A stretch of DNA of 64,000 nucleotides from Pseudomonas denitrificans (nom. rej.) (GTDB lineage: Bacteria > Pseudomonadota > Gammaproteobacteria > Pseudomonadales > Pseudomonadaceae). The notes under the pieces were generated by a model that saw only the letters and a list, made by a program, of their open reading frames with translations, had not been told where the DNA came from and did no database searches. Below, piece by piece: positions 42,601 to 50,424 of the stretch; position 1 is the first letter of the stretch; each line of letters starts with the position of its first letter. A program made the translations under genes and the position numbers. The stretch is from the NCBI RefSeq assembly GCF_008807415.1, contig NZ_CP043626.1, forward strand, positions 2,542,001 through 2,606,000. The letters are read 5' to 3'.

Positions 42601-45158
42601 TCCTCGCGCACCTGCTCGTCGTCCGGGTGCGCCGACCAGTGGATGCCGACCGCCTCCAGGTAGGCCAGGCACACGGCGACCGCCCTGTCGCTGCGGTCCT
42701 GCAACAGGCACACGTCCATCTGCAGGCAGGCCACCGCCGCCTGCTCCACCGTGGTGGCTGCGCGTGGCGTCAGCGCGGTGAGGCGCTCGTCGGCCTGCAC
42801 CAGCTGGCCGGTGAGGAATTCGCACTCGGCGCGGTTGAGTTCCAGGGCGAAGCACAGGTCGTGGCGGCGTCGCCAGCAATCGCCGTCGAGCAGTTCGATG
42901 CCGGCGCGCAGATAGGCCAGCGCCGAGCTGTAGGCGCTGGAAGCCTTGGCGCGCTGCCCGGCCAGCAGGTTGTACTCGGCCAGCTGTTCGCGCTCGGCGC
43001 GGGCTTCGATCAGCCGGGCGCCGCGATTGAGCTGGCCGACGATCTCGAAGATCGCTTCTTCGCGCCGCTCCGCCGGTGTCTGCTCGGCCAGCAGTCGACC
43101 GATGCGCAGGTGCGCCTCGGCACGGGCCGTTTCGGCGATCAGCGAGTACGCTGCCTCGTGGATGCGGTCGTGGGCGAACGCGCAGGCGCCTTCCAAGCGC
43201 TCCACCAGTTCCTGGCGCACTGCCGACCAGAGTATCGAATGGACCTTCGCCGGCGGCAGGTCGAGGACGGTCGCCAGGGTATCGATCTGCGCCACGTTGC
43301 CCAGACAGGCGAGCTGCTGCAGGGCCTGGCGGGTTTCCAGCGGCAGCCGCGCGAGCTTGCCGACCATCAGGTCGACGACGTTGTCGGTGAAGCCCTTGGC
43401 GTGGATGCGCTCCGGTTCCCAGCGCCAGCGCCGCGCCTCGTGGTCGTAGGTCAGCAGCTCTTCCTCGGCCAGTGCCTGGAGGAACTGGATGACGAAGAAC
43501 GGGTTGCCGGCGGTCTTGTCCTGCACCAGCCGGGCCAGCGCGACGATGCTCGGCGGCGGGCAGCGCAGGGCCTCGGCGATCAGTTGTTCGATGTGCGCGC
43601 GAGCCAGCGGCGCCAGGCGAATCTCGTCGATGCGCACACCGGCCTGGCGGATGGCCTGCAGCTTGCGCGTCAGCGGATGGCTGGCATCCACCTCATTGTC
43701 GCGGTAGGCGCCCACCAGCATCAGGTGGCGCAGTTCCGAATGGGTGAGCAGGTCTTCCAGCAGGTCGAGGGTCGCTGCATCCAGCCATTGCAGGTCGTCG
43801 AGGAACAGCGCCAACGGGTGATCGGCGCGGGCGAACACGCCGATGAAGCGGCGGAACACCAGCAGGAAGCGGCGCTGCGCCTGTTGCGGCTCCAGCTCGG
43901 GCACCGGCGGCGGGTCGCCGATGATCAGCCGCAGCTCGGGAATCAGGTCAGTAATCAGCCGGGCATTGGGCTCCAGCGCTTCCAGCAGCGCGCCGCGCCA
44001 GCCCTCCAGCACGTCGCCGCTCTTGCCCAGCAGCGTGCGCACCAGCCCCTGGAAGGCCTGTACCAGCGTCGAGTAGGGAATGTCGCGCTTGTACTGGTCG
44101 AACTTGCCGGAAGCGAACAACCCGCGCGGCGGCACCAGCACCTTGTGCAGCTCGTTGACCACCGAGGACTTGCCGATCCCGGAATAGCCCGACACCAGCA
44201 CCAGCTCCGGGGTGCTGCTGGCGACGATGCGCGCGAAGGCCTCGACCAGCACCTCCACCTCACGCTCGCGGCCATAGAGCTTCTCGGGCACCAGCAGGCG
44301 ATCCGGCGTGCCCTGCTCGTCCAGGCTAAAGGCTTCGATGCGCCCGCTCCGCTGCCAGTCGTCCAGGCAGCGGCGCAGGTCGTGCTCGACGCCGGCGGCG
44401 CTCTGGTAACGCTCCTCGGCGGTCTTGGCGAGCAGCTTGAGGACGATCTGCGAGAGCATCGGTGGCACGCCGGCAACCCGTTCGCCGGGCGGCAGCGGCT
44501 TGCGCGCGATGTGGCAGTGCACCCATTCCATCGGGTCGCTGGCGGTGAACGGCAGCGTGCCGGTGAGCATCTGGTAGAGCACCACGCCAAAGGCATAGAG
44601 GTCGCTGCGCGAGTCGATGGAGCGGTTCATCCGCCCGGTCTGTTCCGGCGCCATGTAGGCCAGGGTGCCGGCGATGGTCTCCGGCGGTTCGGGCGCCTGG
44701 CGCTCGCGCGGCAGCCGCGAGGCCAGGCCGAAGCCGGTCAGGCGCGCCTGGCCATCGGTGCAGTTGACCTGGATGTGATTGGGCTTGAGGTCCTTGTGCA
44801 CCAGGCCGCGCTGGTGCAGGTGGCGCAGCGCCACGGCGATGTCGACGGCCAGGCGCAGGCAGGTGCCGGTTTCCAGCGGTTGGCGCAGCAGGCGCGACAG
44901 CGGCTCGCCGCCGGGGTCATCGAGCAGCAGGCGGGTCTTGCCGCCTTCGCGGTGCAGCGCCTGCGGGCGCAGTGCCCAGGCGCTGTGCAGTTCATCGCGC
45001 AGGCTGTACTCGTGGGCCAGCCGTTCCAGCGTGGCGGGCAACGGATGTTCGGCGGCCGGGCGCACCAGCAGCACGCTGGCGCCTTCGTCGCCGGATGGGC
45101 GAGCGCGGCAGAACACCCGCTCACCGTCGTCCCACAGGATCTTCTGTCTGCTGGCCAT
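39663..45158 (-). CDS. Trifunctional Ser/Thr kinase-like / AAA ATPase / sensor histidine kinase
   Basis: An 1831-residue cytosolic signalling protein. Residues about 1-270 are kinase-like: GLVHKDLKPNHI keeps the catalytic Asp, but the DFG motif reads GFG and no clear N-lobe lysine is seen. An AAA domain follows (Walker A GYSGIGKSS near 325, FLDDLQWLDAATL Walker B), then a long TPR-like helical region. After that come a GAF domain (about 1290-1440), a PAS domain with EYIRKDGSRVPV, and a histidine kinase core (SIAHEVNQPIAATV, then NLIVNALEAM, DNGPGFAEN and GMGMGLSICRSII). A FixJ-type regulator gene lies 69 bases upstream on the same strand and is the probable partner. Confidence 0.92.
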   Translation of the reverse strand: MASRQKILWDDGERVFCRARPSGDEGASVLLVRPAAEHPLPATLERLAHEYSLRDELHSAWALRPQALHREGGKTRLLLDDPGGEPLSRLLRQPLETGTCLRLAVDIAVALRHLHQRGLVHKDLKPNHIQVNCTDGQARLTGFGLASRLPRERQAPEPPETIAGTLAYMAPEQTGRMNRSIDSRSDLYAFGVVLYQMLTGTLPFTASDPMEWVHCHIARKPLPPGERVAGVPPMLSQIVLKLLAKTAEERYQSAAGVEHDLRRCLDDWQRSGRIEAFSLDEQGTPDRLLVPEKLYGREREVEVLVEAFARIVASSTPELVLVSGYSGIGKSSVVNELHKVLVPPRGLFASGKFDQYKRDIPYSTLVQAFQGLVRTLLGKSGDVLEGWRGALLEALEPNARLITDLIPELRLIIGDPPPVPELEPQQAQRRFLLVFRRFIGVFARADHPLALFLDDLQWLDAATLDLLEDLLTHSELRHLMLVGAYRDNEVDASHPLTRKLQAIRQAGVRIDEIRLAPLARAHIEQLIAEALRCPPPSIVALARLVQDKTAGNPFFVIQFLQALAEEELLTYDHEARRWRWEPERIHAKGFTDNVVDLMVGKLARLPLETRQALQQLACLGNVAQIDTLATVLDLPPAKVHSILWSAVRQELVERLEGACAFAHDRIHEAAYSLIAETARAEAHLRIGRLLAEQTPAERREEAIFEIVGQLNRGARLIEARAEREQLAEYNLLAGQRAKASSAYSSALAYLRAGIELLDGDCWRRRHDLCFALELNRAECEFLTGQLVQADERLTALTPRAATTVEQAAVACLQMDVCLLQDRSDRAVAVCLAYLEAVGIHWSAHPDDEQVREEYQQIWTQLGERSIEQLIDLPLMEDAASLATLDALGKLFAPALQSDANLASLTICKAVSLSLERGNCDASCMLYANVGRVAGRRFGDYEAGYRFGRLGCDLVDRRGLNRHEARTYLCFSMFVARWMRPVRECRELLRRAFVAANRVGDLAYAAYAGNGHIADVLFLGEPLAQVHEEAGQGLAYAQKVRFGLVVDFISTQLALIRTLRGQTPIFGSFDDELFDEARFEAHLDSTPGLALAAAKYWIRKLQARCMAGDHAAAMHCVARAKALLWVVETFTEESEYHFHAALTLAATFDSVAVDEQPERLRELAVHHAQLQEWARQCGESFACRVALVGAEIARVEGRLVDAELLYEEAIRHAQDNGFVQIEALANELAGRFYGARGLAKIARVYLQDARYGYLRWGADGKVRQLEGRHRYLRNEEPAPGPTATIATPVEHLDLATVLKVSQAASGEIVLEKLIGMVMRTAIEQAGAERGVLVLAEAGEPRIAALATVGDGAMLLCNEPISAAALAETVLYQVLRTGESLCLEDAAVDPGFTTDPYVRQHGARSILCMPLMNQAKLTGALYLENNLSAGVFSPARIAVLRLLASQAAISLENARLYRDAAEREAKIRRLVDANIIGIIVWSAGGEIAEANDAFLRMVGYERDDLLSGRVRWHDMTPPESLALSQAHLATAIRTGHAQPFEKEYIRKDGSRVPVIVGLAAFEASLQEGVAFVLDLTERKQAEERVREGERRYREVQTELAHANRVATMGQLAASIAHEVNQPIAATVTNANAALRWLGAQPPELGEVSQVLGRIIKDANRAAEVLGRIRQLIRKTPPQKQPVDVSAALREMVEFTRGEAAKCGAVVRVRLADGLPEVEGDRVELQQVMLNLIVNALEAMGSVPAGERHLLVSSEYDEGGVRVRVCDNGPGFAENNADLIFAPFYTTKATGMGMGLSICRSIIDSHGGRLWASANQPRGAVVQFTLPAHPATDA

Positions 45159-45227
45159 CGGCTCGGCAACCTCTCAGGGATTCTGCTGCCCCCGAGTGGC
45201 GGTCAGCGACTGTATTGCAGACGGCCT

Positions 45228-45890
45228 TCAGGTCGTCCGCTGCAACGGCTCGACGCCCAACGCCTCGGCCATGCGCACCAGATCGGCGACCGAGCGCGCG
45301 GCCAGCTTCTTCATCACCTGGCCACGGTGCACCTTCACGGTCACTTCGCTGAGGTTGAGCTCGGCAGCGATCTGCTTGTTCATCAACCCCGCGACGACGA
45401 AGCGCAGCACTTCACGCTCGCGCAGGGTCAGCGCCTCGAACGCCTGGCGCAGCGCCGCGCCGGACTGCTCAGCCTGCAACCGCTCGCCATCGCGGGCCAG
45501 GGCGCTGGCCACTGCGTCGAGCATGTCCTGGTCGCGGAAGGGCTTGGCGAGGAAGTCCACGGCGCCGGCCTTCATAGCCTTGACCGTCATGGCGATATCG
45601 CCGTGGCCGGTCATGAACACGATGGGCATGCGCACCCCGCTCTTCTCCATCTGCTCCTGGAACGCCAGGCCGCTCTCGCCGCGCAGGCGCACGTCGAGAA
45701 CCAGGCAGCTGGGAACGTCACGCCGGGCAAAGGACAGAAAGGCCTGGGTGGAATCGAAGGTCTGCACCTGCAGGCCGATGGAGCGCAGCAGGCCATCGAG
45801 GGCGAGGCGCATGGACTCGTCGTCATCGACCACATAGACCACCGGCTCCTTCGGGCCTTGCGGCGGATTGGAATGCGCCGACGAGCTCAT
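45228..45890 (-). CDS. FixJ/NarL-type response regulator
   Basis: A 220-residue two-domain regulator. It starts at ATG 45890 behind AGGAGG. The receiver (VVYVVDDDESMRLALDGLL, phospho-acceptor Asp in LVLDVRL, MTGHGD, LAKPF) is followed by a LuxR-type helix-turn-helix (LTLREREVLRFVVAGLMNKQIAAELNLSEVTVKVHRGQVMKKL). The receiver resembles FixJ/TodT proteins. It precedes the large histidine kinase in one operon, so phosphotransfer between them is the natural assumption. Confidence 0.94.
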   Translation of the reverse strand: MSSSAHSNPPQGPKEPVVYVVDDDESMRLALDGLLRSIGLQVQTFDSTQAFLSFARRDVPSCLVLDVRLRGESGLAFQEQMEKSGVRMPIVFMTGHGDIAMTVKAMKAGAVDFLAKPFRDQDMLDAVASALARDGERLQAEQSGAALRQAFEALTLREREVLRFVVAGLMNKQIAAELNLSEVTVKVHRGQVMKKLAARSVADLVRMAEALGVEPLQRTT

Positions 45891-46176
45891 CTTGCCTCCT
45901 TGGGGGACCGCGACACTCGCGGTGTGCAGGTCAAAAAATCTAGTCCATGATGGGGCCCGCGGCAAAATGCCAGCCCAGTGATCATGGGGCCGGGGTCATG
46001 GGGCCGGAACAGTACCTTCGGGATATTGGCCATAACGCGCACCATGGCGCACGCCATGACGCTGCTGCGAGCAAGGCTAGCCTGGCCAAGCGAAGCGCCG
46101 CCAGGCCAGAAACCCCTGAATATCGGCCACACCTGCGCAACGCTGAAACCCGGCCACTCGAACAGGCAGAACCCCG

Positions 46177-47190
46177 ATGGCAAGTGCCTCCACTCCTCCT
46201 TACCCGCTCCCCGCGACGACGCCGATCACCGTCGCCTTCGTCGCCTACCCGCAGATGGGCCTGCTCGACCTGAGCGGCGCCCAGACCGTGTTCTGGGCCG
46301 CCAGCAAGGCATTGGCCCAGCGCGGCCTGCCCGGCTATCACTTGCTGACGGCAAGCCTGCGCGGCGGGCTGGTGAGCACCGTCGAGGGACTGTCGGTGGA
46401 CACCAGCGCGCTGGCTGAACTCGACCTCGCCGAGGTCGACACCCTGGTCGTCCCGGGCGCCCCGGAGATCGGCGAAACCCTCGACAGCCACGGTGAACTG
46501 GCCGCCTGGCTGAGCCACGCGGGGCCCAAGGTGCGGCGGGTGGCCTCCGTGTGCAGCGGCGCCTTCCTGCTGGCCAAGGCCGGGCTGCTCGACGGCTGCC
46601 GTGCGGCGACCCACTGGGCCCTGTGCGACACCCTGCAACAGCGCTTCCCGGCCCTGGAGGTGGACGCCGACGCGATCTTCATCCAGCAGGGCGCGGTCTG
46701 GACTTCGGCAGGGGTCACCGCCGGCATCGACCTCGCACTGGCGCTGGTGGAAGCCGACTGCGGCCGCGAGGTCAGCATGCAGGCGGCGCGCGAGCTGGTG
46801 GTCTACCTCAAGCGCCCCGGCGGGCAGGCGCAGTACAGCACCCTGCTGCAATTGCAGACCCAGGACAGCCCGGCCTTCGACGAGCTGCACCTGTGGCTGG
46901 CGGAGAATCTGGGGGATCCGGAACTGACCGTGGAACGCCTCGCCGAGCAGGCGAGGATGAGCCTGCGCAACTTCTCCCGCGTGTACAAGGAACGCACCGG
47001 GCGCACACCGGCCAAGGCCATCGAACTGTTCCGCCTGGAAGCGGCGAAACGCCTGCTGGAAAACTCCTCGCGCAACATCGGGCAGATCGCCCGCGCCTGC
47101 GGTTTCGCCGACGAGGAACGGCTGCGCAGCACCTTCCAGCGCCACCTGTCGATCTCCCCGCGCGACTACCGCAGCCGCTTCAGCCGCTGA
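46177..47190 (+). CDS. GlxA-family transcriptional regulator (DJ-1/PfpI-AraC)
   Basis: A 337-residue protein with an N-terminal DJ-1/PfpI-like domain (VAFVAYPQMGLLDLSGAQTVF, nucleophile elbow SVCSGAFLLAKAGLLDG with Cys) and a C-terminal AraC domain (LTVERLAEQARMSLRNFSRVYKE, NIGQIARACGFADEERLRSTF). GlxA-type proteins such as GbdR, ArgR and CdhR control amine and amino-acid catabolism. It is divergent from the response regulator gene across 286 bases and converges on a LysR gene. Confidence 0.93.
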   Translation: MASASTPPYPLPATTPITVAFVAYPQMGLLDLSGAQTVFWAASKALAQRGLPGYHLLTASLRGGLVSTVEGLSVDTSALAELDLAEVDTLVVPGAPEIGETLDSHGELAAWLSHAGPKVRRVASVCSGAFLLAKAGLLDGCRAATHWALCDTLQQRFPALEVDADAIFIQQGAVWTSAGVTAGIDLALALVEADCGREVSMQAARELVVYLKRPGGQAQYSTLLQLQTQDSPAFDELHLWLAENLGDPELTVERLAEQARMSLRNFSRVYKERTGRTPAKAIELFRLEAAKRLLENSSRNIGQIARACGFADEERLRSTFQRHLSISPRDYRSRFSR

Positions 47191-47197
47191 GCCTCGC

Positions 47198-48133
47198 TCA
47201 GGCCACGGCCAGCGCCAGCGAACGCTCCGGCTGCAGCTCCAGGTGGCGGGCAAAGCAGCCACGCAGCCAGCGTTCGCGCGGGTCGGCATGGCTGGTGCCG
47301 CGCCAGGCCATGGAAAGGTCCGGGCTCGACAGCGGCAGCGGCGCGTACTCGGCACGCAGGCCTTCCACCCGCGCCATCGCCTGGGCCACGTAGTCGGGCA
47401 CAATCGCGAGCATGTCGCTACCGGCCAGCAGCGCCGGCAAGGCGCTGAACTGCGGCACTGCCAGCACCACCCGGCGCTGCCGGTCATGGCGCGCCAGCGC
47501 GCGGTCGACGTCGTCGGTCACCTTGCCCAGCGCGGACACCGCCACATGGGGCCGGCGGCAGAACTCGTCGAGACTCACCGGCCCGGCCGCCGAATCCGCG
47601 CGCAGCAGCATCGGCTGCACCGGGCGCAGGCTGCGGCAATGGGCGCTGGCCGGCAGCTCCTGGGCCTGGCCGATGCCCAGGGAGATGTCCCCGGCGACGA
47701 GCAGTTGCGGCAGCTGCCAGGAGTCCACCCGGCGCACCACCAGGGTGATGTTCGGCGCTTCGGCGCGCAGTTGCTGCATCAGCCGGGGCAACAACGCGTA
47801 CTCGACTTCATCGCACAGCCCGACGTGGAAGGTTTCTTCGCTGGTGCGCGGGTCGAACTCCCGCGCGCAGCTCAGGGCCAGCGCGATGCCTTCCAGGGCA
47901 GGCCCCAGGCGCACGTGGATTTCCTCGGCCCGCGCGGTGGGCTCCATCGCCCGCCCGCTGCGGATGAACAGCGGGTCGTCGAACATCGTCCGCAAGCGGT
48001 TCAGCGCACTGCTGACGGTGGTCTGGCAGAGGAACAGGCGTTCACCCGCCCGGGTCACGTTGCGCTCGCGCATCATGGTTTCGAAGACAACCAGCAAGTT
48101 GATGTCGGCATGTCGCAGGTCATTTCTGTTCAT
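47198..48133 (-). CDS. LysR-family regulator (NodD-like)
   Basis: A 311-residue LysR protein starting at ATG 48133. DLRHADINLLVVFETMMRERNVTRAGERLFL and TTVSSALNRLRTMFDDPLFIRSGRAMEPT are the hallmark of the NodD/LeuO/PA-type subgroup. The effector domain contains FHVGLCDEVEYALLPRL. It is divergent from the lone receiver gene, with the palindrome array in the shared 327-base gap, and stops eight bases from the GlxA gene end. Confidence 0.92.
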   Translation of the reverse strand: MNRNDLRHADINLLVVFETMMRERNVTRAGERLFLCQTTVSSALNRLRTMFDDPLFIRSGRAMEPTARAEEIHVRLGPALEGIALALSCAREFDPRTSEETFHVGLCDEVEYALLPRLMQQLRAEAPNITLVVRRVDSWQLPQLLVAGDISLGIGQAQELPASAHCRSLRPVQPMLLRADSAAGPVSLDEFCRRPHVAVSALGKVTDDVDRALARHDRQRRVVLAVPQFSALPALLAGSDMLAIVPDYVAQAMARVEGLRAEYAPLPLSSPDLSMAWRGTSHADPRERWLRGCFARHLELQPERSLALAVA

Positions 48134-48288
48134 GGTTTCGCCCGCCTGGTGAAAGTTGCATCCGAACTGCCTTTCGCTGGGCCCGTTCACTTCTCCAGGC
48201 TTGCGATGTGATTGCAGATTATTCAGGCGTAACCGCTGAGTCAGTTGTACATGGGTGCACTATCACCATCCGTTGGTTATCCGGACCG

Positions 48289-48393
48289 ATACCTGGGTAT
48301 TGCTCCGACAAACTTGTCGACGCAAATATCATCGAGATCAGACTGCCAGCCGGAATATCCATACCCAGGTGTTGCCCGACTATACCTAGGTAT
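48289..48393. promoter_or_regulatory. Array of three ATACC-centred palindromes
   Basis: ATACCTGGGTAT (48289-48300), ATACCCAGGTGT (48361-48372) and ATACCTAGGTAT (48382-48393, inside the perfect 14-mer TATACCTAGGTATA) occur in the gap between the LysR gene and the receiver gene. Sites two and three are 21 bases apart, two helical turns, and site one is 72 bases before site two. This looks like a cooperative operator for a dimeric activator or repressor, possibly the FixJ-type regulator at 45228. Motif observed; binding protein inferred. Confidence 0.6.
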
Positions 48394-48460
48394 ACTTCTC
48401 CACCTTGTCCGAGGGCGTATCTTGCAAGTACGGCAGGCGCCGCCACGAGCGCCCCAGAGG

Positions 48461-48850
48461 ATGCAAAAGACGCAAATGCGCAACAAGGCTGTCATTGCAG
48501 TAGTCGACGACGATGAATCCCTTCGCACCGCGCTGGAAGGCCTGCTGCGCGCCACCGGCTACCTGGCGCGCACCTATGGCGGAGCCCGCGAGTTCCTGGG
48601 CTCCGACGGCCCGGAACTGGCCAGCTGCCTGATCTCCGATATCCAGATGCCGGGCATGTGCGGCGTGGAACTCTATGAAGCGCTGCGCAGCCGTGGCCTG
48701 GACCTTCCGGTGATTTTCATGACCGCCTACCCCGGCGAGCGGCCGCGCATCAGCACGGACATGCCTGGCGTGATCGCCTGCCTGCCCAAGCCGTTCGAAG
48801 CCGAACAATTGCTGGACTGCATCGAGACTGCCCTGCTGCTGAAATCCTGA
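48461..48850 (+). CDS. Single-domain response regulator (FixJ-type receiver)
   Basis: A 129-residue protein that is only a receiver domain: VIAVVDDDESLRTALEGLL, Asp in LISDIQMPGMCG, FMTAYPG and CLPKPF. No output domain follows. ATG 48461 abuts AGAGG; ATG 48476 is an alternative start. Such lone receivers act as phosphate sinks, or as relay or protein-interaction partners. It may take phosphate from the large kinase at 39663. The upstream palindromes suggest tight regulation. Confidence 0.9.
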   Translation: MQKTQMRNKAVIAVVDDDESLRTALEGLLRATGYLARTYGGAREFLGSDGPELASCLISDIQMPGMCGVELYEALRSRGLDLPVIFMTAYPGERPRISTDMPGVIACLPKPFEAEQLLDCIETALLLKS

Positions 48851-48927
48851 ACGCGCAACTCCCCCGCCAAGTTACTGCCCACCCCCTGTTTACTGCCCTG
48901 CAAAGTACTTCGCGCGGCTCCCCGTCG

Positions 48928-48939
48928 ATACCTTCGTAT
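48928..48939. promoter_or_regulatory. Diverged ATACC site upstream of the flavoprotein gene
   Basis: ATACCTTCGTAT matches the site ATACCTAGGTAT at 48382 in ten of twelve positions and lies about 200 bases before the NDH-2-like gene. It may place that gene under the same regulator as the receiver gene. Single diverged match, so tentative. Confidence 0.35.
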
Positions 48940-49137
48940 AGTTCTCTTCCACACATGCGTAATTCCCGCACACCGATGTAGAAGTGCGCCCGGAAGTTCT
49001 CCTCCCTAGCATGGATTCACAGCGGACGACTGCAGACGGAACAACGCAAACCGAAGTTTGCAACTACCCGTCAGCGTCACGCCGAACTTGAAGCAGTGAC
49101 TTCAAGGCAATTCATCCATTCGAGTCAGGAGCACATG

Positions 49138-50340
49138 ATGAAACAGCAACTTCTGGTTATTGGCGCGGGCTTCGGTGGACTGTGGAGCGCTCTGAGCGCC
49201 GCCCGCCTGCTGGACATGCACGGCAACAACGATGTGGAGATCACCCTGCTCGCGCCGCAGGCCGAACTGCGCATCCGCCCGCGCTTCTACGAGCCCGATG
49301 TGCACAGCATGTTCGCTCCGCTGACCGAGCTGTTCGAGGCCGTGGGCGTGCGCTTCGTCAAGGGCACCGCCGAGAGCATCGACGAGCAGTCCCGCAAGGT
49401 CGGCTACCGCGACGAAACCGGCCGCACTGGCGAGCTGAGCTACGACCGCCTGGTACTGGCCAGCGGCAGCCAGCTGTCCCGCCCGCCGGTGCCGGGCCTG
49501 AAGGAACATGCCTTCGACGTCGACCAGATCGAATCGGCGGCGCACCTGGAAAGCCACCTGATGTCGCTGCGCAACCAGCCGGCCAGCCGCGCACGCAACA
49601 CCGTGGTGATCGCCGGCGGCGGCTTCACCGGTATCGAGACCGGTACCGAAATGCCGGCCCGCCTGCGTGCGGTACTGGGTGAGGACCAGGACGTCCGCGT
49701 GGTCATCGTCGATCGCGGCGAGCGCATCGGCGCGGTGATGGGCGAAGGCATCCGCCCATCGATCATCGAGGCCTCCGACAGCCTGGGCATCGAATGGATC
49801 ACCGGTGCCACGGTCGCCGCCGTGGACGCCAACGGCGTCACCCTCGCCGACGGCCGCCACATCGAGAGCCACACGGTGATCTGGACGGTGGGTTTCCGCG
49901 CCAGCCCGCTGACCGAACAGCTGACTGCCCAACGTGATGGTCAGGGCCGCCTGCACGTGGACGGCAACCTCAAGGTGCGCGGACTGCAGAACGTCTTCGC
50001 CGCCGGCGACGTCGCCTACGCCGCCACCGACGACATCGGCAACTTCGCCGCGATGTCCTGCCAGCACGCCATCAGCCTCGGACGCCACGCCGGCAACAAC
50101 GCCGCCGCCGACCTGCTGGGCGTCGCCCCGACCCAGTACCGCCAGCCCAAGTACGTCACCTGCCTCGACCTGGGCGCCTGGGGCGCCGTGTACACCGAAG
50201 GCTGGGACCGCCAGCTGAAGCTGGTGAAGGCCGAGGCCAAGGAACTCAAGACGCAGATCAACACCGTCTGGATCTACCCGCCGGCCGCCGACCGCCGCGC
50301 CGCCCTGGCCGCCGCCGACCCGCTGATCCCGGTGGCCTGA
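49138..50340 (+). CDS. NDH-2-like NAD(P)/FAD-dependent oxidoreductase
   Basis: A 400-residue flavoprotein of the type II NADH dehydrogenase/pyridine nucleotide-disulfide oxidoreductase group. The FAD motif LLVIGAGFGGLWSALSA is at the N-terminus, the NAD(P) motif VVIAGGGFTGIETGTEM lies near residue 156, and NVFAAGDVAYA is the second FAD contact. It lacks redox cysteines and the long C-terminal membrane anchor of respiratory Ndh. ATG 49138 is chosen for its spacing from AGGAG. It is followed by the MBL hydrolase gene after an 84-base gap with a hairpin. Electron acceptor unknown. Confidence 0.9.
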   Translation: MKQQLLVIGAGFGGLWSALSAARLLDMHGNNDVEITLLAPQAELRIRPRFYEPDVHSMFAPLTELFEAVGVRFVKGTAESIDEQSRKVGYRDETGRTGELSYDRLVLASGSQLSRPPVPGLKEHAFDVDQIESAAHLESHLMSLRNQPASRARNTVVIAGGGFTGIETGTEMPARLRAVLGEDQDVRVVIVDRGERIGAVMGEGIRPSIIEASDSLGIEWITGATVAAVDANGVTLADGRHIESHTVIWTVGFRASPLTEQLTAQRDGQGRLHVDGNLKVRGLQNVFAAGDVAYAATDDIGNFAAMSCQHAISLGRHAGNNAAADLLGVAPTQYRQPKYVTCLDLGAWGAVYTEGWDRQLKLVKAEAKELKTQINTVWIYPPAADRRAALAAADPLIPVA

Positions 50341-50355
50341 TCGCTGCTCTGCCCG

Positions 50356-50378
50356 CACTCCCTCGCTCCGAGGGAGTG
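50356..50378 (+). terminator. Intercistronic hairpin
   Basis: CACTCCCTCG (50356-50365) and CGAGGGAGTG (50369-50378) form a perfect 10-bp stem with loop CTC, 15 bases after the flavoprotein stop. There is no T-tract, so it may be a partial terminator or mRNA stabiliser that sets different expression of the two genes. Confidence 0.6.
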
Positions 50379-50424
50379 CCACTCGCCTGATGGACTCGAC
50401 CTAACAAGCAACAGGAGAACCACC

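Noticed and set aside
39339..45950. A 2203-codon open frame on the plus strand
   Set aside because: It is the antisense shadow of the kinase and regulator genes. Its composition is His/Arg/Gln-rich, with no domain and no ribosome site.
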